Part shown: in pieces, positions 43,763 through 52,826 of the stretch
Numbering within the stretch: position 1 is the first letter of the stretch
Layout of the letters: each line of letters begins with the position of its first letter
From: an uncultured Eubacterium sp.
GTDB lineage: Bacteria; Bacillota; Clostridia; Oscillospirales; Acutalibacteraceae
Direction: 5' to 3'
Assembly: GCA_910577195.1 (NCBI GenBank)
Contig: CAJTLP010000005.1
Location: forward strand, 1-64,000
DNA: 64,000 nucleotides
Translations under genes and position numbers: made by a program
The notes under the pieces: generated by a model
What the model saw: the letters and a program-made list of their open reading frames with translations, nothing else
Database searches by the model: none
What the model was told of the DNA's origin: nothing

Positions 43763-45073
43763 ATGGAAAATTCACCGGTTACTGCAATCATTGTCGGAGC
43801 AGGTCATCGTGCATTGGTATACAGCGAGCTTGCCAAAACAAATCCGGAGCTGTTAAAAATCGTCGGTGTTGCCGACCCCAATCCTGTAAGACGCAAGCAC
43901 TGTATGGAATACTTTGGCTTCGGTGAGGATATGTGCTTTGAGTCCGCACAGGAGCTTGCAGAAAAAGGCAGACTTGCAGATACAATTATCAACGGAACTA
44001 TGGATGAACAGCATATTGAAACAGCGGTTCCCCTTCTGAACGCAGGCTACGATATGCTCCTTGAAAAGCCTTTCGCAGTAAACGAAAAGGAAATGCGTGA
44101 GCTTGTTGACTGTGCGAAAAAGAATAACTCTAAGGTTATGATTTGCCACGTGCTGAGATATACACCATTCTATTATGGAATCAAAGAACGTGTTGCGAAG
44201 GGTGAAATCGGTGATATCATTAATATCCAGACAACGGAGCACGTTTCCTATCATCACCTTTCAACATCATACATCAGAGGCAAATGGGCAAATTCAGACA
44301 AATGCCACACAACAATGCTTCTTGCAAAGTGCTGTCACGACATTGACCTGATGATGTGGTTTATGAGTGAAACAAAGCCTGTTTCCATTTCCTCCTTCGG
44401 CAGCAAATATCAGTTCAAGCCTGAGAATGCGCCTGAGGGTGCAGGAACAATCTGTATGAAAGACTGCCCTTATGTGGACACCTGTGATTTCTCCACAAAG
44501 CGTCTTTATATTGATCATCCGGACAGATGGGCATTCTATGTATGGGATAAGCTTGAGCACATTGAAAATCCTACAATTGAGGATAAAATCGCACTGATGA
44601 AGAGTGACAGTCCATACGCAAGATGCATTTATAAATGTGACAACAATGTTGTGGACCATCAGTCCGTGCTTGTTAACTTCGCAAGCGGCGCAACAGGCAC
44701 ACACAATATGGTCGGCGGCTCATCACAGTCACTCAGAAAAATACATATTATCGGCACTAAGGGTGAGATCTACGGCAACTTTGAGGAATCAAAATTCTAC
44801 GTTTCCAAAATCAATCCATCACCTGATGCACATAATGAGGAATGCGATATTGAAGAGGTTGACCTGAATGTCACAGGTGATATGGTCGGTGCATACGGCG
44901 GACACGGCGGCGGTGACGAAAGACTTACTGCTGACTTTGTAAAATTTATCAAGGGTGAAAATCCAAGCCTTGCCTGCACATCCATTTTTGATTCCGTTGC
45001 AGGTCATCTCTGCGTTTACCTGGCTGATGAATCAAGAGAAAACGGCGGCAAACCGATTGAGGTTAAGCTGTAA
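43763..45073 (+). CDS. Gfo/Idh/MocA-family oxidoreductase
   Basis: 436 residues. N-terminal NAD(P)-binding Rossmann fold (AIIVGAGHRALVYSELA, then VGVADPNPVRRKHC) and the family EKP motif in DMLLEKPFAVNEKE. The C-terminal half has a cysteine group CMKDCPYVDTC (about 232) and the CCHDIDLMMWFM helix, as in the subgroup with an extra Cys-containing insertion. Probably acts on a sugar, inositol or sugar derivative; substrate unknown. Monocistronic. Confidence 0.88.
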   Translation: MENSPVTAIIVGAGHRALVYSELAKTNPELLKIVGVADPNPVRRKHCMEYFGFGEDMCFESAQELAEKGRLADTIINGTMDEQHIETAVPLLNAGYDMLLEKPFAVNEKEMRELVDCAKKNNSKVMICHVLRYTPFYYGIKERVAKGEIGDIINIQTTEHVSYHHLSTSYIRGKWANSDKCHTTMLLAKCCHDIDLMMWFMSETKPVSISSFGSKYQFKPENAPEGAGTICMKDCPYVDTCDFSTKRLYIDHPDRWAFYVWDKLEHIENPTIEDKIALMKSDSPYARCIYKCDNNVVDHQSVLVNFASGATGTHNMVGGSSQSLRKIHIIGTKGEIYGNFEESKFYVSKINPSPDAHNEECDIEEVDLNVTGDMVGAYGGHGGGDERLTADFVKFIKGENPSLACTSIFDSVAGHLCVYLADESRENGGKPIEVKL

Positions 45074-45124
45074 GACATAACATCTATCTACGGAATACCA
45101 ATGAACACTACGTATATAATGCAA

Positions 45125-45160
45125 CAAAACCGCGAACATTTTGTTCGCGGTTTTGTTTTT
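45125..45160 (+). terminator. terminator after the oxidoreductase gene
   Basis: AAAACCGCGAACA pairs with TGTTCGCGGTTTT around a short loop, followed by GTTTTTT. The remaining bases to 45330 hold no gene that I can support. Confidence 0.9.
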
Positions 45161-45330
45161 TACACACTATAGGTGCAATATTCTTTTTATTTTATATAGA
45201 GTGAATAGGTGCTATTATTTTCAGAGCTGTGAAATGCAGTTCTTGTAAATGGTGTGTTAGGATTCAGTGCACTTTCAATCAGTCTTTTGGTGAGCTACTG
45301 CTGTCACGGACTGACACCAGTTTGTATTGC

Positions 45331-46395
45331 CTAAATGATTGTACCTCCGCCGAGCACGGTATCCTCATCATACAGAACAACTGCCTGCCCTTTTGTAATG
45401 GCTCTCTGCGGTGCATCAAAAACAATTTTCACCCTGCCGTTCTCCAAAATATATGCAGTTGCAGGCTGTTCCTTCATATTATACCTTACACGTGCTTTAC
45501 ACTTTATTTCTTTTGCAGGGTCAGGAATAAGCCAGTTAAAATCATCTGCCGTTAACTCGTCTGAAAACAGCTCTTCATTGGTACACAGCGTAACTGTATT
45601 ATGATTTATATCCTTATCGGCAACATACATCGGCTTCCCGAAAGCAACGCCAAGTCCCTTTCGCTGACCGTTTGTATATCGGATTATCCCCTGATGCTGA
45701 CCGAGTACATTCCCCTGCTTGTCAATAAAATTGCCTGCAGGATATGTTTTACCATTATAGCCCTCAATAAAGGCGGCATAGTCGCCGTCAGGCACAAAGC
45801 AGATATCCTGGCTGTCCTTTTTCCTTGCATTCAAAAAGCCCTGCTCTTCTGCAATTTCTCTGATTTCAGCTTTGGAATATTCACCAAGCGGTAAAAGAAT
45901 GTGTGACAGCTGATTCTGTGTTAAAGAATACAGTACGTAGCTTTGGTCCTTTGTATCATCAACTGCTTTTTTCAGATAAAACCAGCCGTCCTTTTCAACA
46001 ACCTTTGCATAATGGCCGGTTACAACATAATCGTATTCAAGCTCCTCCATTCTCTGAAACAACTTTTTGAACTTGAGGTATCTGTTGCAGTCAATACAAG
46101 GATTGGGCGTACCACCGTTTTCATATGTGCTGATAAATTTATCTATTACCTTTTCCTTGAAATCGTCCTTAAAATTGAAAACATAATACGGCATTGAAAG
46201 GCGTCTTGCAACCGCACGTGCATCCTCGATATCATCAAGGGAGCAGCAGGTCTTTTCTTTACTGACGGAAATATCCTCGTTATCATAAAGCTTCATTGTT
46301 GCGCCGATACAGTCAAAGCCTTTTTCTTTCATAAGAAAAGCGGCAACGCTGGAATCAACGCCACCGCTCATTGCGATAATTGCTTTTTTACACAT
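45331..46395 (-). CDS. mnmA: tRNA-specific 2-thiouridylase
   Basis: About 354 residues. Thiolates U34 of Lys, Glu and Gln tRNAs using sulfur relayed from a cysteine desulfurase. PP-loop KKAIIAMSGGVDSSVAAFLM at the N-terminus; the first catalytic Cys in GGTPNPCIDCNRYLKF and the second in KDSQDICFVPDGDY; C-terminal beta-barrel with RVRYNMKEQPA. Start ATG at 46395 with AGGAAA; 10 bp after nadA. Last gene of the nifS operon. Confidence 0.95.
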   Translation of the reverse strand: MCKKAIIAMSGGVDSSVAAFLMKEKGFDCIGATMKLYDNEDISVSKEKTCCSLDDIEDARAVARRLSMPYYVFNFKDDFKEKVIDKFISTYENGGTPNPCIDCNRYLKFKKLFQRMEELEYDYVVTGHYAKVVEKDGWFYLKKAVDDTKDQSYVLYSLTQNQLSHILLPLGEYSKAEIREIAEEQGFLNARKKDSQDICFVPDGDYAAFIEGYNGKTYPAGNFIDKQGNVLGQHQGIIRYTNGQRKGLGVAFGKPMYVADKDINHNTVTLCTNEELFSDELTADDFNWLIPDPAKEIKCKARVRYNMKEQPATAYILENGRVKIVFDAPQRAITKGQAVVLYDEDTVLGGGTII

Positions 46396-46405
46396 AATAC
46401 TTTTC

Positions 46406-47317
46406 CTAACCAAGCCTTATCATTTCATCAATACATCTTTTTGCACCCTGATAAATTTCTTCATCAAGGGTGATTTCCTCACCGAATTCACCCTTACAAC
46501 AGTTCAGAACATCGACGAGTGTTGTTGCTTTCATATTGTGGCAGATGCAATCCTTTGAAAGCGGATAGAATTTCTTGTCAGGGCACTCAAGCTGAAGATG
46601 TGTAACAATACTGTTTTCAGTGCCGATAATAAATTCCTTTGCATCACTCTGCTTTGCAAAATTCATAATACCTGTAGTCGAGCCTGCATAGTCTGAAAGA
46701 GCCACCACCTCAGGCTTACATTCAGGGTGAACAAGAAACAGTGCGTCAGGATGTGCTGCTTTCGCCTTAGCCACATCGTTAGCAGACATTTTTGCGTGTG
46801 TTGGGCAGCCGCCGTTCAGGAGTTTGAAATTCTTTTCAGGGAGCTGCTTTGCAATCCAGTCGCCTAAATTACAATCCGGAATGAAAAGTATATTATCATT
46901 TTCAATTTTTTTACAAATATTAAGAGCCGATGAGGATGTGACACAGACATCACAGATTGTTTTCAGCTCACTGGTAGTATTTATGTAAGCCACAACCGTA
47001 TAATCAGGATATTGCTCCTTAACCTGTGCAATCACTTCCCTGTCCATCATCTCAGCCATAGGACATCCTGCATCAGGATTAGAAAGTATAACCTTTTTAT
47101 CAGGTGAAAGAATTTTAACGGTTTCAGCCATAAAACGCACACCGCACATTATAACTGTTTTATTTTTAACCTTTGAAGCCTCAACGGAAAGTGCAAAGGA
47201 ATCACCCACAAAATCAGCAACCTCCAGTATCTCAGGTGACTGATAGCAATGGGCTAAAATACAAATATCATTTTCTTTTTTTAACTTAATAATCTCTTGC
47301 TGAATATCCTTAATCAT
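46406..47317 (-). CDS. nadA: quinolinate synthase
   Basis: 303 residues. Condenses iminoaspartate and DHAP to quinolinate for NAD synthesis; uses a 4Fe-4S cluster. Three-fold repeat with substrate motifs AHCYQSPEILEVADFVGDS and CPTHAKM; likely cluster ligands in VIMCGVRFMAET, HPECKPEV and DCICHNMKA. nadB and nadC are absent here. Its position directly after the Fe-S scaffold gene suggests coupling of cluster supply with NAD synthesis. Confidence 0.95.
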   Translation of the reverse strand: MIKDIQQEIIKLKKENDICILAHCYQSPEILEVADFVGDSFALSVEASKVKNKTVIMCGVRFMAETVKILSPDKKVILSNPDAGCPMAEMMDREVIAQVKEQYPDYTVVAYINTTSELKTICDVCVTSSSALNICKKIENDNILFIPDCNLGDWIAKQLPEKNFKLLNGGCPTHAKMSANDVAKAKAAHPDALFLVHPECKPEVVALSDYAGSTTGIMNFAKQSDAKEFIIGTENSIVTHLQLECPDKKFYPLSKDCICHNMKATTLVDVLNCCKGEFGEEITLDEEIYQGAKRCIDEMIRLG

Positions 47318-47752
47318 TTAATGTTCTCCGCAGCATTCACAATTACCCTCGCAGAATTGAGCAGGGTCATAGGAAATGCCTTTCTTATCATAATAATTCC
47401 TGACTGCCATTTTGACAGCCTCTTCTGCAAGAACGGAGCAGTGAACTTTAACAGCAGGCAAACCATCAAGAGCCTCAACAACTGCCTTGTTGGTCAGCTC
47501 GAGAGCTTTATCAACAGGCTGTCCTTTTATCATCTCTGTAGCCATTGAGCTTGATGCAATGGCGGATGCACAGCCAAAGGTGTTGAACTTAACATCCTCG
47601 ATAATACCGTCGTCAGACACCTTGATATATATCTTCATTATATCTCCGCATTTCACGTTGCCGACTTCACCTACACCGTCTGCATTCTCAATTTTACCAA
47701 CATTTCTTGGATTTGTAAAGTGGTCCATCACTTTTTCTGTATAAAGAGCCAT
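47318..47752 (-). CDS. iscU: IscU/NifU-type Fe-S cluster scaffold
   Basis: 144 residues. Scaffold on which clusters are built from sulfur delivered by the upstream desulfurase. Conserved ligands: Cys in GNVKCGDIMKI, Cys in NTFGCASAIASSS and Cys in AVKVHCSVLAEEA. A C-terminal extension, CEGNCECCGEH, adds four more Cys and a His. It lies 2 bp after nifS. Confidence 0.95.
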   Translation of the reverse strand: MALYTEKVMDHFTNPRNVGKIENADGVGEVGNVKCGDIMKIYIKVSDDGIIEDVKFNTFGCASAIASSSMATEMIKGQPVDKALELTNKAVVEALDGLPAVKVHCSVLAEEAVKMAVRNYYDKKGISYDPAQFCEGNCECCGEH

Positions 47753-47754
47753 AA

Positions 47755-48930
47755 TTATTTTTCCTCACTTGTAATTTTTTCCCACACAGGGGATATGGAA
47801 CGCAGGTACGACACTATCTCAGGAACGGATTTTATAATATGCTCCATTTCCTCCATCGTATTATACTCGCTGATTGAAAGACGAAGAGAGCCGTGTGCAA
47901 TCTCAACAGGGACACCGATTGAAAGCAATACGTGGGACGGATCCAGGCTGCCACTGGTACAGGCTGAACCGCTGGAGGCACATATTCCCCTCATATCAAG
48001 CAGCAGCAAAAGACTTTCGCCCTCAATGCCTTCAAAGCACATATTGAGCGTACCCGGAAGATGATGTGACAAATCGCCGTTGATTCTGCTGCGTTCAATC
48101 CCCTGCAATCCGTCAATCAGCCTGTCACGCATTGCTGAGATCTTTTTTGCATTTTCGTCAAGATGCTCAACTGCCTCTTTTAGTGCTGCGACCATACCAA
48201 TTATAGCAGGCATATTCTCTGTTCCTGCACGCTTGCCTCTTTCCTGAGCACCGCCTTCAATCATATTCTTTAATGGTATGCCTGATTTCACATAAAGAAA
48301 ACCGATACCCTTTGGTCCGTGAAATTTATGAGCCGATGCCGACAGCATATCAACATTCATATCGTTTACATGAACAGGTATATGCCCCACAGCCTGCACA
48401 GCATCCGTATGAAACAGGACACCCTTTTTTCTGCAAATCTCACCAATTTCAGCTATAGGCTGAACTGTACCAATCTCGTTATTTGCAGTCATTATGGTAA
48501 CAAGACAGGTATCCTCTGTAATTGCATTTTCAACATCCTCAGACTTTACAATTCCCACTGAATACACATCAAGCAGTGTTACGGAAAAGCCTTCCTTTTC
48601 AAGAGCTGACAATGTATGCAAAACGGCGTGATGCTCAAACTTTGATGAGATAATATGCTTTTTACCTTTTTTCGCACCGATATATGCCGCCGTTCTGATA
48701 GCCTGATTATCTCCCTCACTTCCGCCTGAGGTAAAATATATTTCTCTTGGCTTTGCACCGATTAAATCAGCAATATCCTCACGAGCCTGCTCAAGGTATT
48801 CCTTTGCCTGCTGACCTGCCGTATGGAGCGAGGACGGATTTCCATAAATTTCTTTCATAAACGGCATCATTGCATTTAAAGCATTTACGCTTAATTTTGT
48901 TGTTGCCGCATTATCTGCGTAAACCTTCAT
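47755..48930 (-). CDS. nifS: cysteine desulfurase (NifS/IscS class)
   Basis: 391 residues, PLP enzyme releasing sulfur from cysteine. PLP lysine in DMLSASAHKFHGPKGIGF; the mobile catalytic Cys loop GICASSGSACTSGSLDPSH; MTANNEIGTVQPI. N-terminus VYADNAATTKLS is typical. First gene of nifS-iscU-nadA-mnmA, so it probably serves both cluster assembly and tRNA thiolation. ATG with a GGTAGG-like site that is also part of a repeated operator-like sequence. Confidence 0.95.
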   Translation of the reverse strand: MKVYADNAATTKLSVNALNAMMPFMKEIYGNPSSLHTAGQQAKEYLEQAREDIADLIGAKPREIYFTSGGSEGDNQAIRTAAYIGAKKGKKHIISSKFEHHAVLHTLSALEKEGFSVTLLDVYSVGIVKSEDVENAITEDTCLVTIMTANNEIGTVQPIAEIGEICRKKGVLFHTDAVQAVGHIPVHVNDMNVDMLSASAHKFHGPKGIGFLYVKSGIPLKNMIEGGAQERGKRAGTENMPAIIGMVAALKEAVEHLDENAKKISAMRDRLIDGLQGIERSRINGDLSHHLPGTLNMCFEGIEGESLLLLLDMRGICASSGSACTSGSLDPSHVLLSIGVPVEIAHGSLRLSISEYNTMEEMEHIIKSVPEIVSYLRSISPVWEKITSEEK

Positions 48931-48939
48931 ATTTTATTA

Positions 48940-48991
48940 CCTACCTTTTCAATAGGAAATAATAGCACTAATATCCTACTTTGTCAATAGG
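48940..48991. promoter_or_regulatory. nifS operon promoter with two direct operator-like repeats
   Basis: Minus-strand promoter TTGACA (48987-48982), 17 bp, TATTAT (48964-48959). Two 17-bp direct repeats flank the core: CCTATTGACAAAGTAGG (48991-48975, containing the -35 box) and CCTATTGAAAAGGTAGG (48956-48940, between -10 and the start codon). Each has CCTA/TAGG ends. The arrangement suggests repression, perhaps by an Rrf2/IscR-type Fe-S regulator; that is inference, and no such gene is in the window. Confidence 0.7.
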
Positions 48992-49100
48992 TTTTATACT
49001 ATATATTTTATAAATGAAAATTTACTGTTAATAAATCAGTATATGAATGACATCATGCACAAAAAATGTTAGAATATAACAAATAGAAAAGGAATGTTAT

Positions 49101-49991
49101 ATGAAAAAATTAAAAAATCTTAAAATCAAAAACTTTATCATTTTATTTTTTGCAGGAATAATAAATGCAATAGGCGTAACAATTTTCCTTCAGCCGGTAA
49201 AACTCTATGACAGCGGAATCTCTGGCACATCTATGCTTTTGTCTCAGGTAACACCGGAATATCTTCCGCTTTCGCTGTTTCTCATTGTTTTAAACATTCC
49301 GATATTCCTTTTCGGTCTGAAAAAGCAAGGCATTGAATTTACAATCTACTCCATTTTTACTGTAGCAATTTATGCAGTAAGTGCATGGCTGATTACCGAT
49401 ATTCTGCCTATTGACGTAAGCATTGTGTCCCCTCTTGCCGGAAGAGATTTATTTCTTTGTGCATTATTCGGCGGTCTTATCTCAGGTATAGGCAGCGGTC
49501 TTGCAATCCGATACGGCGGAGCAATCGACGGAATTGAGGTACTTGCAGTTATCTTTGCTAAAAATCTGAGCATCACTGTGGGAACCTTTGTGATGATATA
49601 TAATGTAATTTTGTACATAATCTGCGGTATTGTGATTAACAGCTGGATTCTTCCGCTGTATTCCATTGTAACCTATGTTGCAGCACTCAAAATAATTGAC
49701 TATATTATCGAAGGCTTTGACCGTTCAAAATCTGCAATCATTATCACAACAAAGCAGGAGGAAATATGTGAAAAACTGTCCTCTACCTTTGAAAACGGAA
49801 TCACCTTTTTTAATGCAAAGGGCTATTATTCCGATTCAGACAAGACGATGATTTACTTTGTTCTCAACCGATTTCAGGTTGGTAAGATGCGTGAGATTGT
49901 TCACAGCATTGACCCCAATGCCTATATTTCAATTACAGAGGTTGCCGACATATTCGGTGCAAAGCAAATAAAGAATGAAACAAATAAGTAA
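49101..49991 (+). CDS. YitT-family membrane protein (DUF161 with DUF2179 tail)
   Basis: 296 residues. Five to six TM helices in the first about 200 (LKIKNFIILFFAGIINAIGVTIFLQP; LAGRDLFLCALFGGLISGIGSG; GGAIDGIEVLAVIFAK). A cytoplasmic DUF2179 domain follows, about 210-290 (SAIIITTKQEEICEKL, then YYSDSDKTMIYFVLNRFQVGKMR). Widespread in Firmicutes with unclear function. The ATG at 49101 follows AAAAGGAATG. Confidence 0.9.
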   Translation: MKKLKNLKIKNFIILFFAGIINAIGVTIFLQPVKLYDSGISGTSMLLSQVTPEYLPLSLFLIVLNIPIFLFGLKKQGIEFTIYSIFTVAIYAVSAWLITDILPIDVSIVSPLAGRDLFLCALFGGLISGIGSGLAIRYGGAIDGIEVLAVIFAKNLSITVGTFVMIYNVILYIICGIVINSWILPLYSIVTYVAALKIIDYIIEGFDRSKSAIIITTKQEEICEKLSSTFENGITFFNAKGYYSDSDKTMIYFVLNRFQVGKMREIVHSIDPNAYISITEVADIFGAKQIKNETNK

Positions 49992-50004
49992 ATAATTTAT
50001 ACTA

Positions 50005-50040
50005 AAACACCCCCCTGCTTCTGTCAGCAGGGGGGTGTTT
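50005..50040. terminator. bidirectional terminator
   Basis: AAACACCCCCCTGCT pairs perfectly with AGCAGGGGGGTGTTT around a 6-base loop, between the convergent YitT and BMP genes. Confidence 0.92.
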
Positions 50041-50054
50041 TATTCATGATTTAA

Positions 50055-51902
50055 TCATCCTATTTGAATACCTTCAAGGAACCAGCCATTCAGTGTTACG
50101 CACTTAGACGGTTTATTCTCTTCATAGTATTGACAGAAATCATATCCGGCTCCGTTCTGAGCCTGAATAAGCTTGATTTTGCCATCTGCAAGTGCTTTAT
50201 AAACCTCATCATACTGCGCCTGAATCTTTTCATCTTTTGATACAAAGGTTGAATAGATACCGTCTGTTGCACAGCTTGCAAGTGAAACGGAACCGCCCTG
50301 AAAATCTGCAAGGCAATCCTTAATTGCTTCACCGTAATTATTCACAACGGTTGTATAAGCATCCTTATTCTTTTCACCTGCTGCAATAACATTCAGATCA
50401 TAGTCAAAATCCCACTTAGATGTGAAAGCAGCCTCTGCCTTTGCGTTACCGCCGTTGAAAACAGTTGTAACTCCGTGATTGAACATTGTGTCGCAGATTG
50501 AAGCATATCTGTCAACCATTTCAAAAGTTGCCGAATAATTATATTCATTATCCATTGCAATGCCTGTGCTGTTGCCGTAAGCATCAACATTTACCCAATG
50601 AGAGAACATATATCCGTCTTTCGGAGGAGCTGAAACAACAGTTACTTTATCACCCTTAACATAAGAGCCGCTGCCTGTTGATTCACCGTCTCCGCCCTCG
50701 CCTGTAACTACAGTTACATTAAAGGTAGGCACATCACTTGTTTTATAAACAGGAATAAGCTTAACATTTTCATTTATATTCTTAACCTTAGTTACTGCAC
50801 TCTGTTCATTTTCCAGTTCTGCTGATGAAGAGGTTTCCCAGTGGTCAAACACCTTATTTTCAGCAGCTACAGGAGCTGTAATTTCACATTCACCATTTTC
50901 GCCGACATTATATGTTGATGCAATTTTATCACCGTCTGCATTCATAACATCAACATTATATGCACCCTCAGCATCCTTATATGTTGCAGTAATTGTACAG
51001 TCACACTTTTCAACAATAAGATTCATAGAAGAGTCACTTTTGGAGGAAACATTGACCTTCTTATCCTTAACACCGTCTGTGTCACTTTTTACTTCCCACT
51101 TATCAAAAACCTTGCCTTCAGGAGCAGGATTTGCGGTAATGGTTACATTGGTACCCTCTGTATATGTACCTGTACCCAGACCGTCAACTACATTAACCTT
51201 GAATGTATCTTCAGACTGATCGTCAACCTTTTCATAGCAAGCCTGAATTGCGAAATTGAAATTATAATCAAGAAGTGCGGAATCATATTCAGCCCAGTCA
51301 ATTGTAACAGGCTTTCCGAGACTGTCAGCAGCATATACGGCACCCTGTACAAAGCCTGCACCGTAATTTGCAGAAGTTTTGCTTGCGAATTCACCGAAAT
51401 ATCCGAGCTCTGTATTTCCGTTCATTACGGAAATATAACCTGCAAGGAAGCCGCTCTGAGCAGAATCAAAGGAAACACTCATAACATTATTTACAAAGCG
51501 GTCAGTTGTATCATCAGCAGAATGAGGCATCGCATCAATCAGAATAAAATTGATTTCAGGATAAGCTGCTGCAACCTCATAAGCACTTACAGCAAACTCC
51601 TCACCCGGAAGAATAATGAACTTAGCACCGTTTTCAGCTGAAAGTGAAACATACTTTTCTACGTTTTCAACTGTAATTTTCCCATCCTCAAGAACAGGCT
51701 GAAAGTAACGGCAGGTCATTGAATTCTCCTCAGCATAGGCTGTTATACCCTCCCATGCACTCTGGTTATAGCCATCATCATTGACAGCACCGCCATTGGT
51801 AATAAGAACAATGTCACTTTTTAAGTCCTCCTGCTTTGTGCAGCCTGCAAAAATACAGCATGCCAAAACAAGACACATAAGAATTGAAATAATCTTTTTC
51901 AT
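50055..51902 (-). CDS. BMP/PnrA-family lipoprotein with three inserted beta-repeats
   Basis: 615 residues. Lipoprotein signal with lipobox ending at Cys21 (CIFAGC). Residues about 30-230 match the first half of a BMP-type ABC substrate-binding protein (VLITNGGAVNDDGYNQSAWEGI, IILPGEEF, FILIDAMPHS, QSGFLAGYISVMNG). Residues about 232-460 are three repeats of the divergent InlB/Flg_new type (YTEGTNVTITANPAPEGKVFDKW; ENKVFDHWETSSS; KDGYMFSHWVNVD). The BMP fold resumes at about 464 (RYASICDTMFNHGVTTVFNGGN, then LNVIAAGEKN). BMP proteins usually bind nucleosides. No ABC permease or ATPase gene is adjacent. ATG at 51902 behind GGAGG. Confidence 0.85.
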   Translation of the reverse strand: MKKIISILMCLVLACCIFAGCTKQEDLKSDIVLITNGGAVNDDGYNQSAWEGITAYAEENSMTCRYFQPVLEDGKITVENVEKYVSLSAENGAKFIILPGEEFAVSAYEVAAAYPEINFILIDAMPHSADDTTDRFVNNVMSVSFDSAQSGFLAGYISVMNGNTELGYFGEFASKTSANYGAGFVQGAVYAADSLGKPVTIDWAEYDSALLDYNFNFAIQACYEKVDDQSEDTFKVNVVDGLGTGTYTEGTNVTITANPAPEGKVFDKWEVKSDTDGVKDKKVNVSSKSDSSMNLIVEKCDCTITATYKDAEGAYNVDVMNADGDKIASTYNVGENGECEITAPVAAENKVFDHWETSSSAELENEQSAVTKVKNINENVKLIPVYKTSDVPTFNVTVVTGEGGDGESTGSGSYVKGDKVTVVSAPPKDGYMFSHWVNVDAYGNSTGIAMDNEYNYSATFEMVDRYASICDTMFNHGVTTVFNGGNAKAEAAFTSKWDFDYDLNVIAAGEKNKDAYTTVVNNYGEAIKDCLADFQGGSVSLASCATDGIYSTFVSKDEKIQAQYDEVYKALADGKIKLIQAQNGAGYDFCQYYEENKPSKCVTLNGWFLEGIQIG

Positions 51903-51974
51903 AGCTTTCCTCCAAAAAGATATTATCACTAATTAATAATAACAAAAACAAAATCATATTGCAATAGTAATTTG

Positions 51975-52003
51975 TTGATTTCATTGTATAAAACCTTTAT
52001 AAT
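51975..52003 (+). promoter_or_regulatory. promoter of the nucleoside/MTA salvage operon
   Basis: TTGATT (51975-51980), 17 bp, TATAAT (51998-52003), 18 bp before the first start codon. The short leader leaves no room for a purine riboswitch. Confidence 0.65.
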
Positions 52004-52021
52004 ATAAGGCAGGTGATGATT

Positions 52022-52825
52022 ATGTTAAAAAAACAATTGGACTTTATCAGGAGCAAAACGGATTTCATTCCTGAAATCGCTGTCATACTCGGCAGCGGAC
52101 TGGGAGCACTCGCGGATGAAATTGAAACGCAATGCATTATTGATTACAAGGATATAGCGGATTTCCCTGTTTCCACTGCACCCGGACACAAGGGCAGATT
52201 TGTTTTCGGCAGAATAGAAAACAAAAATGTTGTAATTATGCAGGGACGTATTCATCTTTACGAAGGATATTCGCCGCAGCAGATTGCAAATCCAATCAGA
52301 CTTATGAGGCTTATGGGAGCTGAAATACTCCTTCTGACCAATGCGGCAGGCGGAATAAACAGTGATTTTCACATCGGTGATTTAATGGTAATTGACGATC
52401 ATATTTCAAGCTTTGTGGAGTCCCCTCTTGTTGGAAAGAATGATGATGAAATTGGCTTACGCTTTCCTGATATGAGTGAGGTATATTCCAAAAGGCTGAG
52501 AGATATAATAGAAAGAACTGCCAAAGAGGAAGGCACTGAAATCAAATCAGGTGTTTATCTGCAATTTCGCGGACCTAATTTTGAAACGCCTGCGGAGATT
52601 AGAATGGCAAAAACAATCGGTGCGGATGCGGTTGGAATGAGCACGGCAATCGAGGCACAGGCAGCAAAGCACTGCGGATTTGAAGTATGCGGTATCAGTG
52701 TTATCACTAATCTTGCCTGCGGTATCAGCAAGACACCTATCACGAGCGAAGAGGTAACCGAAACAGCAGACAGGATTGCACCGATATTTAAAAATCTGAT
52801 AAAAAAATCAGCAGGTAATTTTTAA
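52022..52825 (+). CDS. punA: purine nucleoside phosphorylase (PNP/MTAP class)
   Basis: About 267 residues, trimeric PNP family. Phosphate site ILGSGLGALADEI and PGHKGRFVFG; MQGRIHLYEGYSPQQI; TNAAGGIN; base-binding GPNFETPAEIRMAKTIGADAVGMST with Glu, and VITNLACGI. Cleaves 6-oxopurine nucleosides with phosphate. Its operon partners (MtnA and an MTA/SAH deaminase) suggest it also handles 5'-methylthioinosine. ATG at 52022 after AGGTG. One base separates its stop from the next start. Confidence 0.92.
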   Translation: MLKKQLDFIRSKTDFIPEIAVILGSGLGALADEIETQCIIDYKDIADFPVSTAPGHKGRFVFGRIENKNVVIMQGRIHLYEGYSPQQIANPIRLMRLMGAEILLLTNAAGGINSDFHIGDLMVIDDHISSFVESPLVGKNDDEIGLRFPDMSEVYSKRLRDIIERTAKEEGTEIKSGVYLQFRGPNFETPAEIRMAKTIGADAVGMSTAIEAQAAKHCGFEVCGISVITNLACGISKTPITSEEVTETADRIAPIFKNLIKKSAGNF

Positions 52826-52826
52826 T

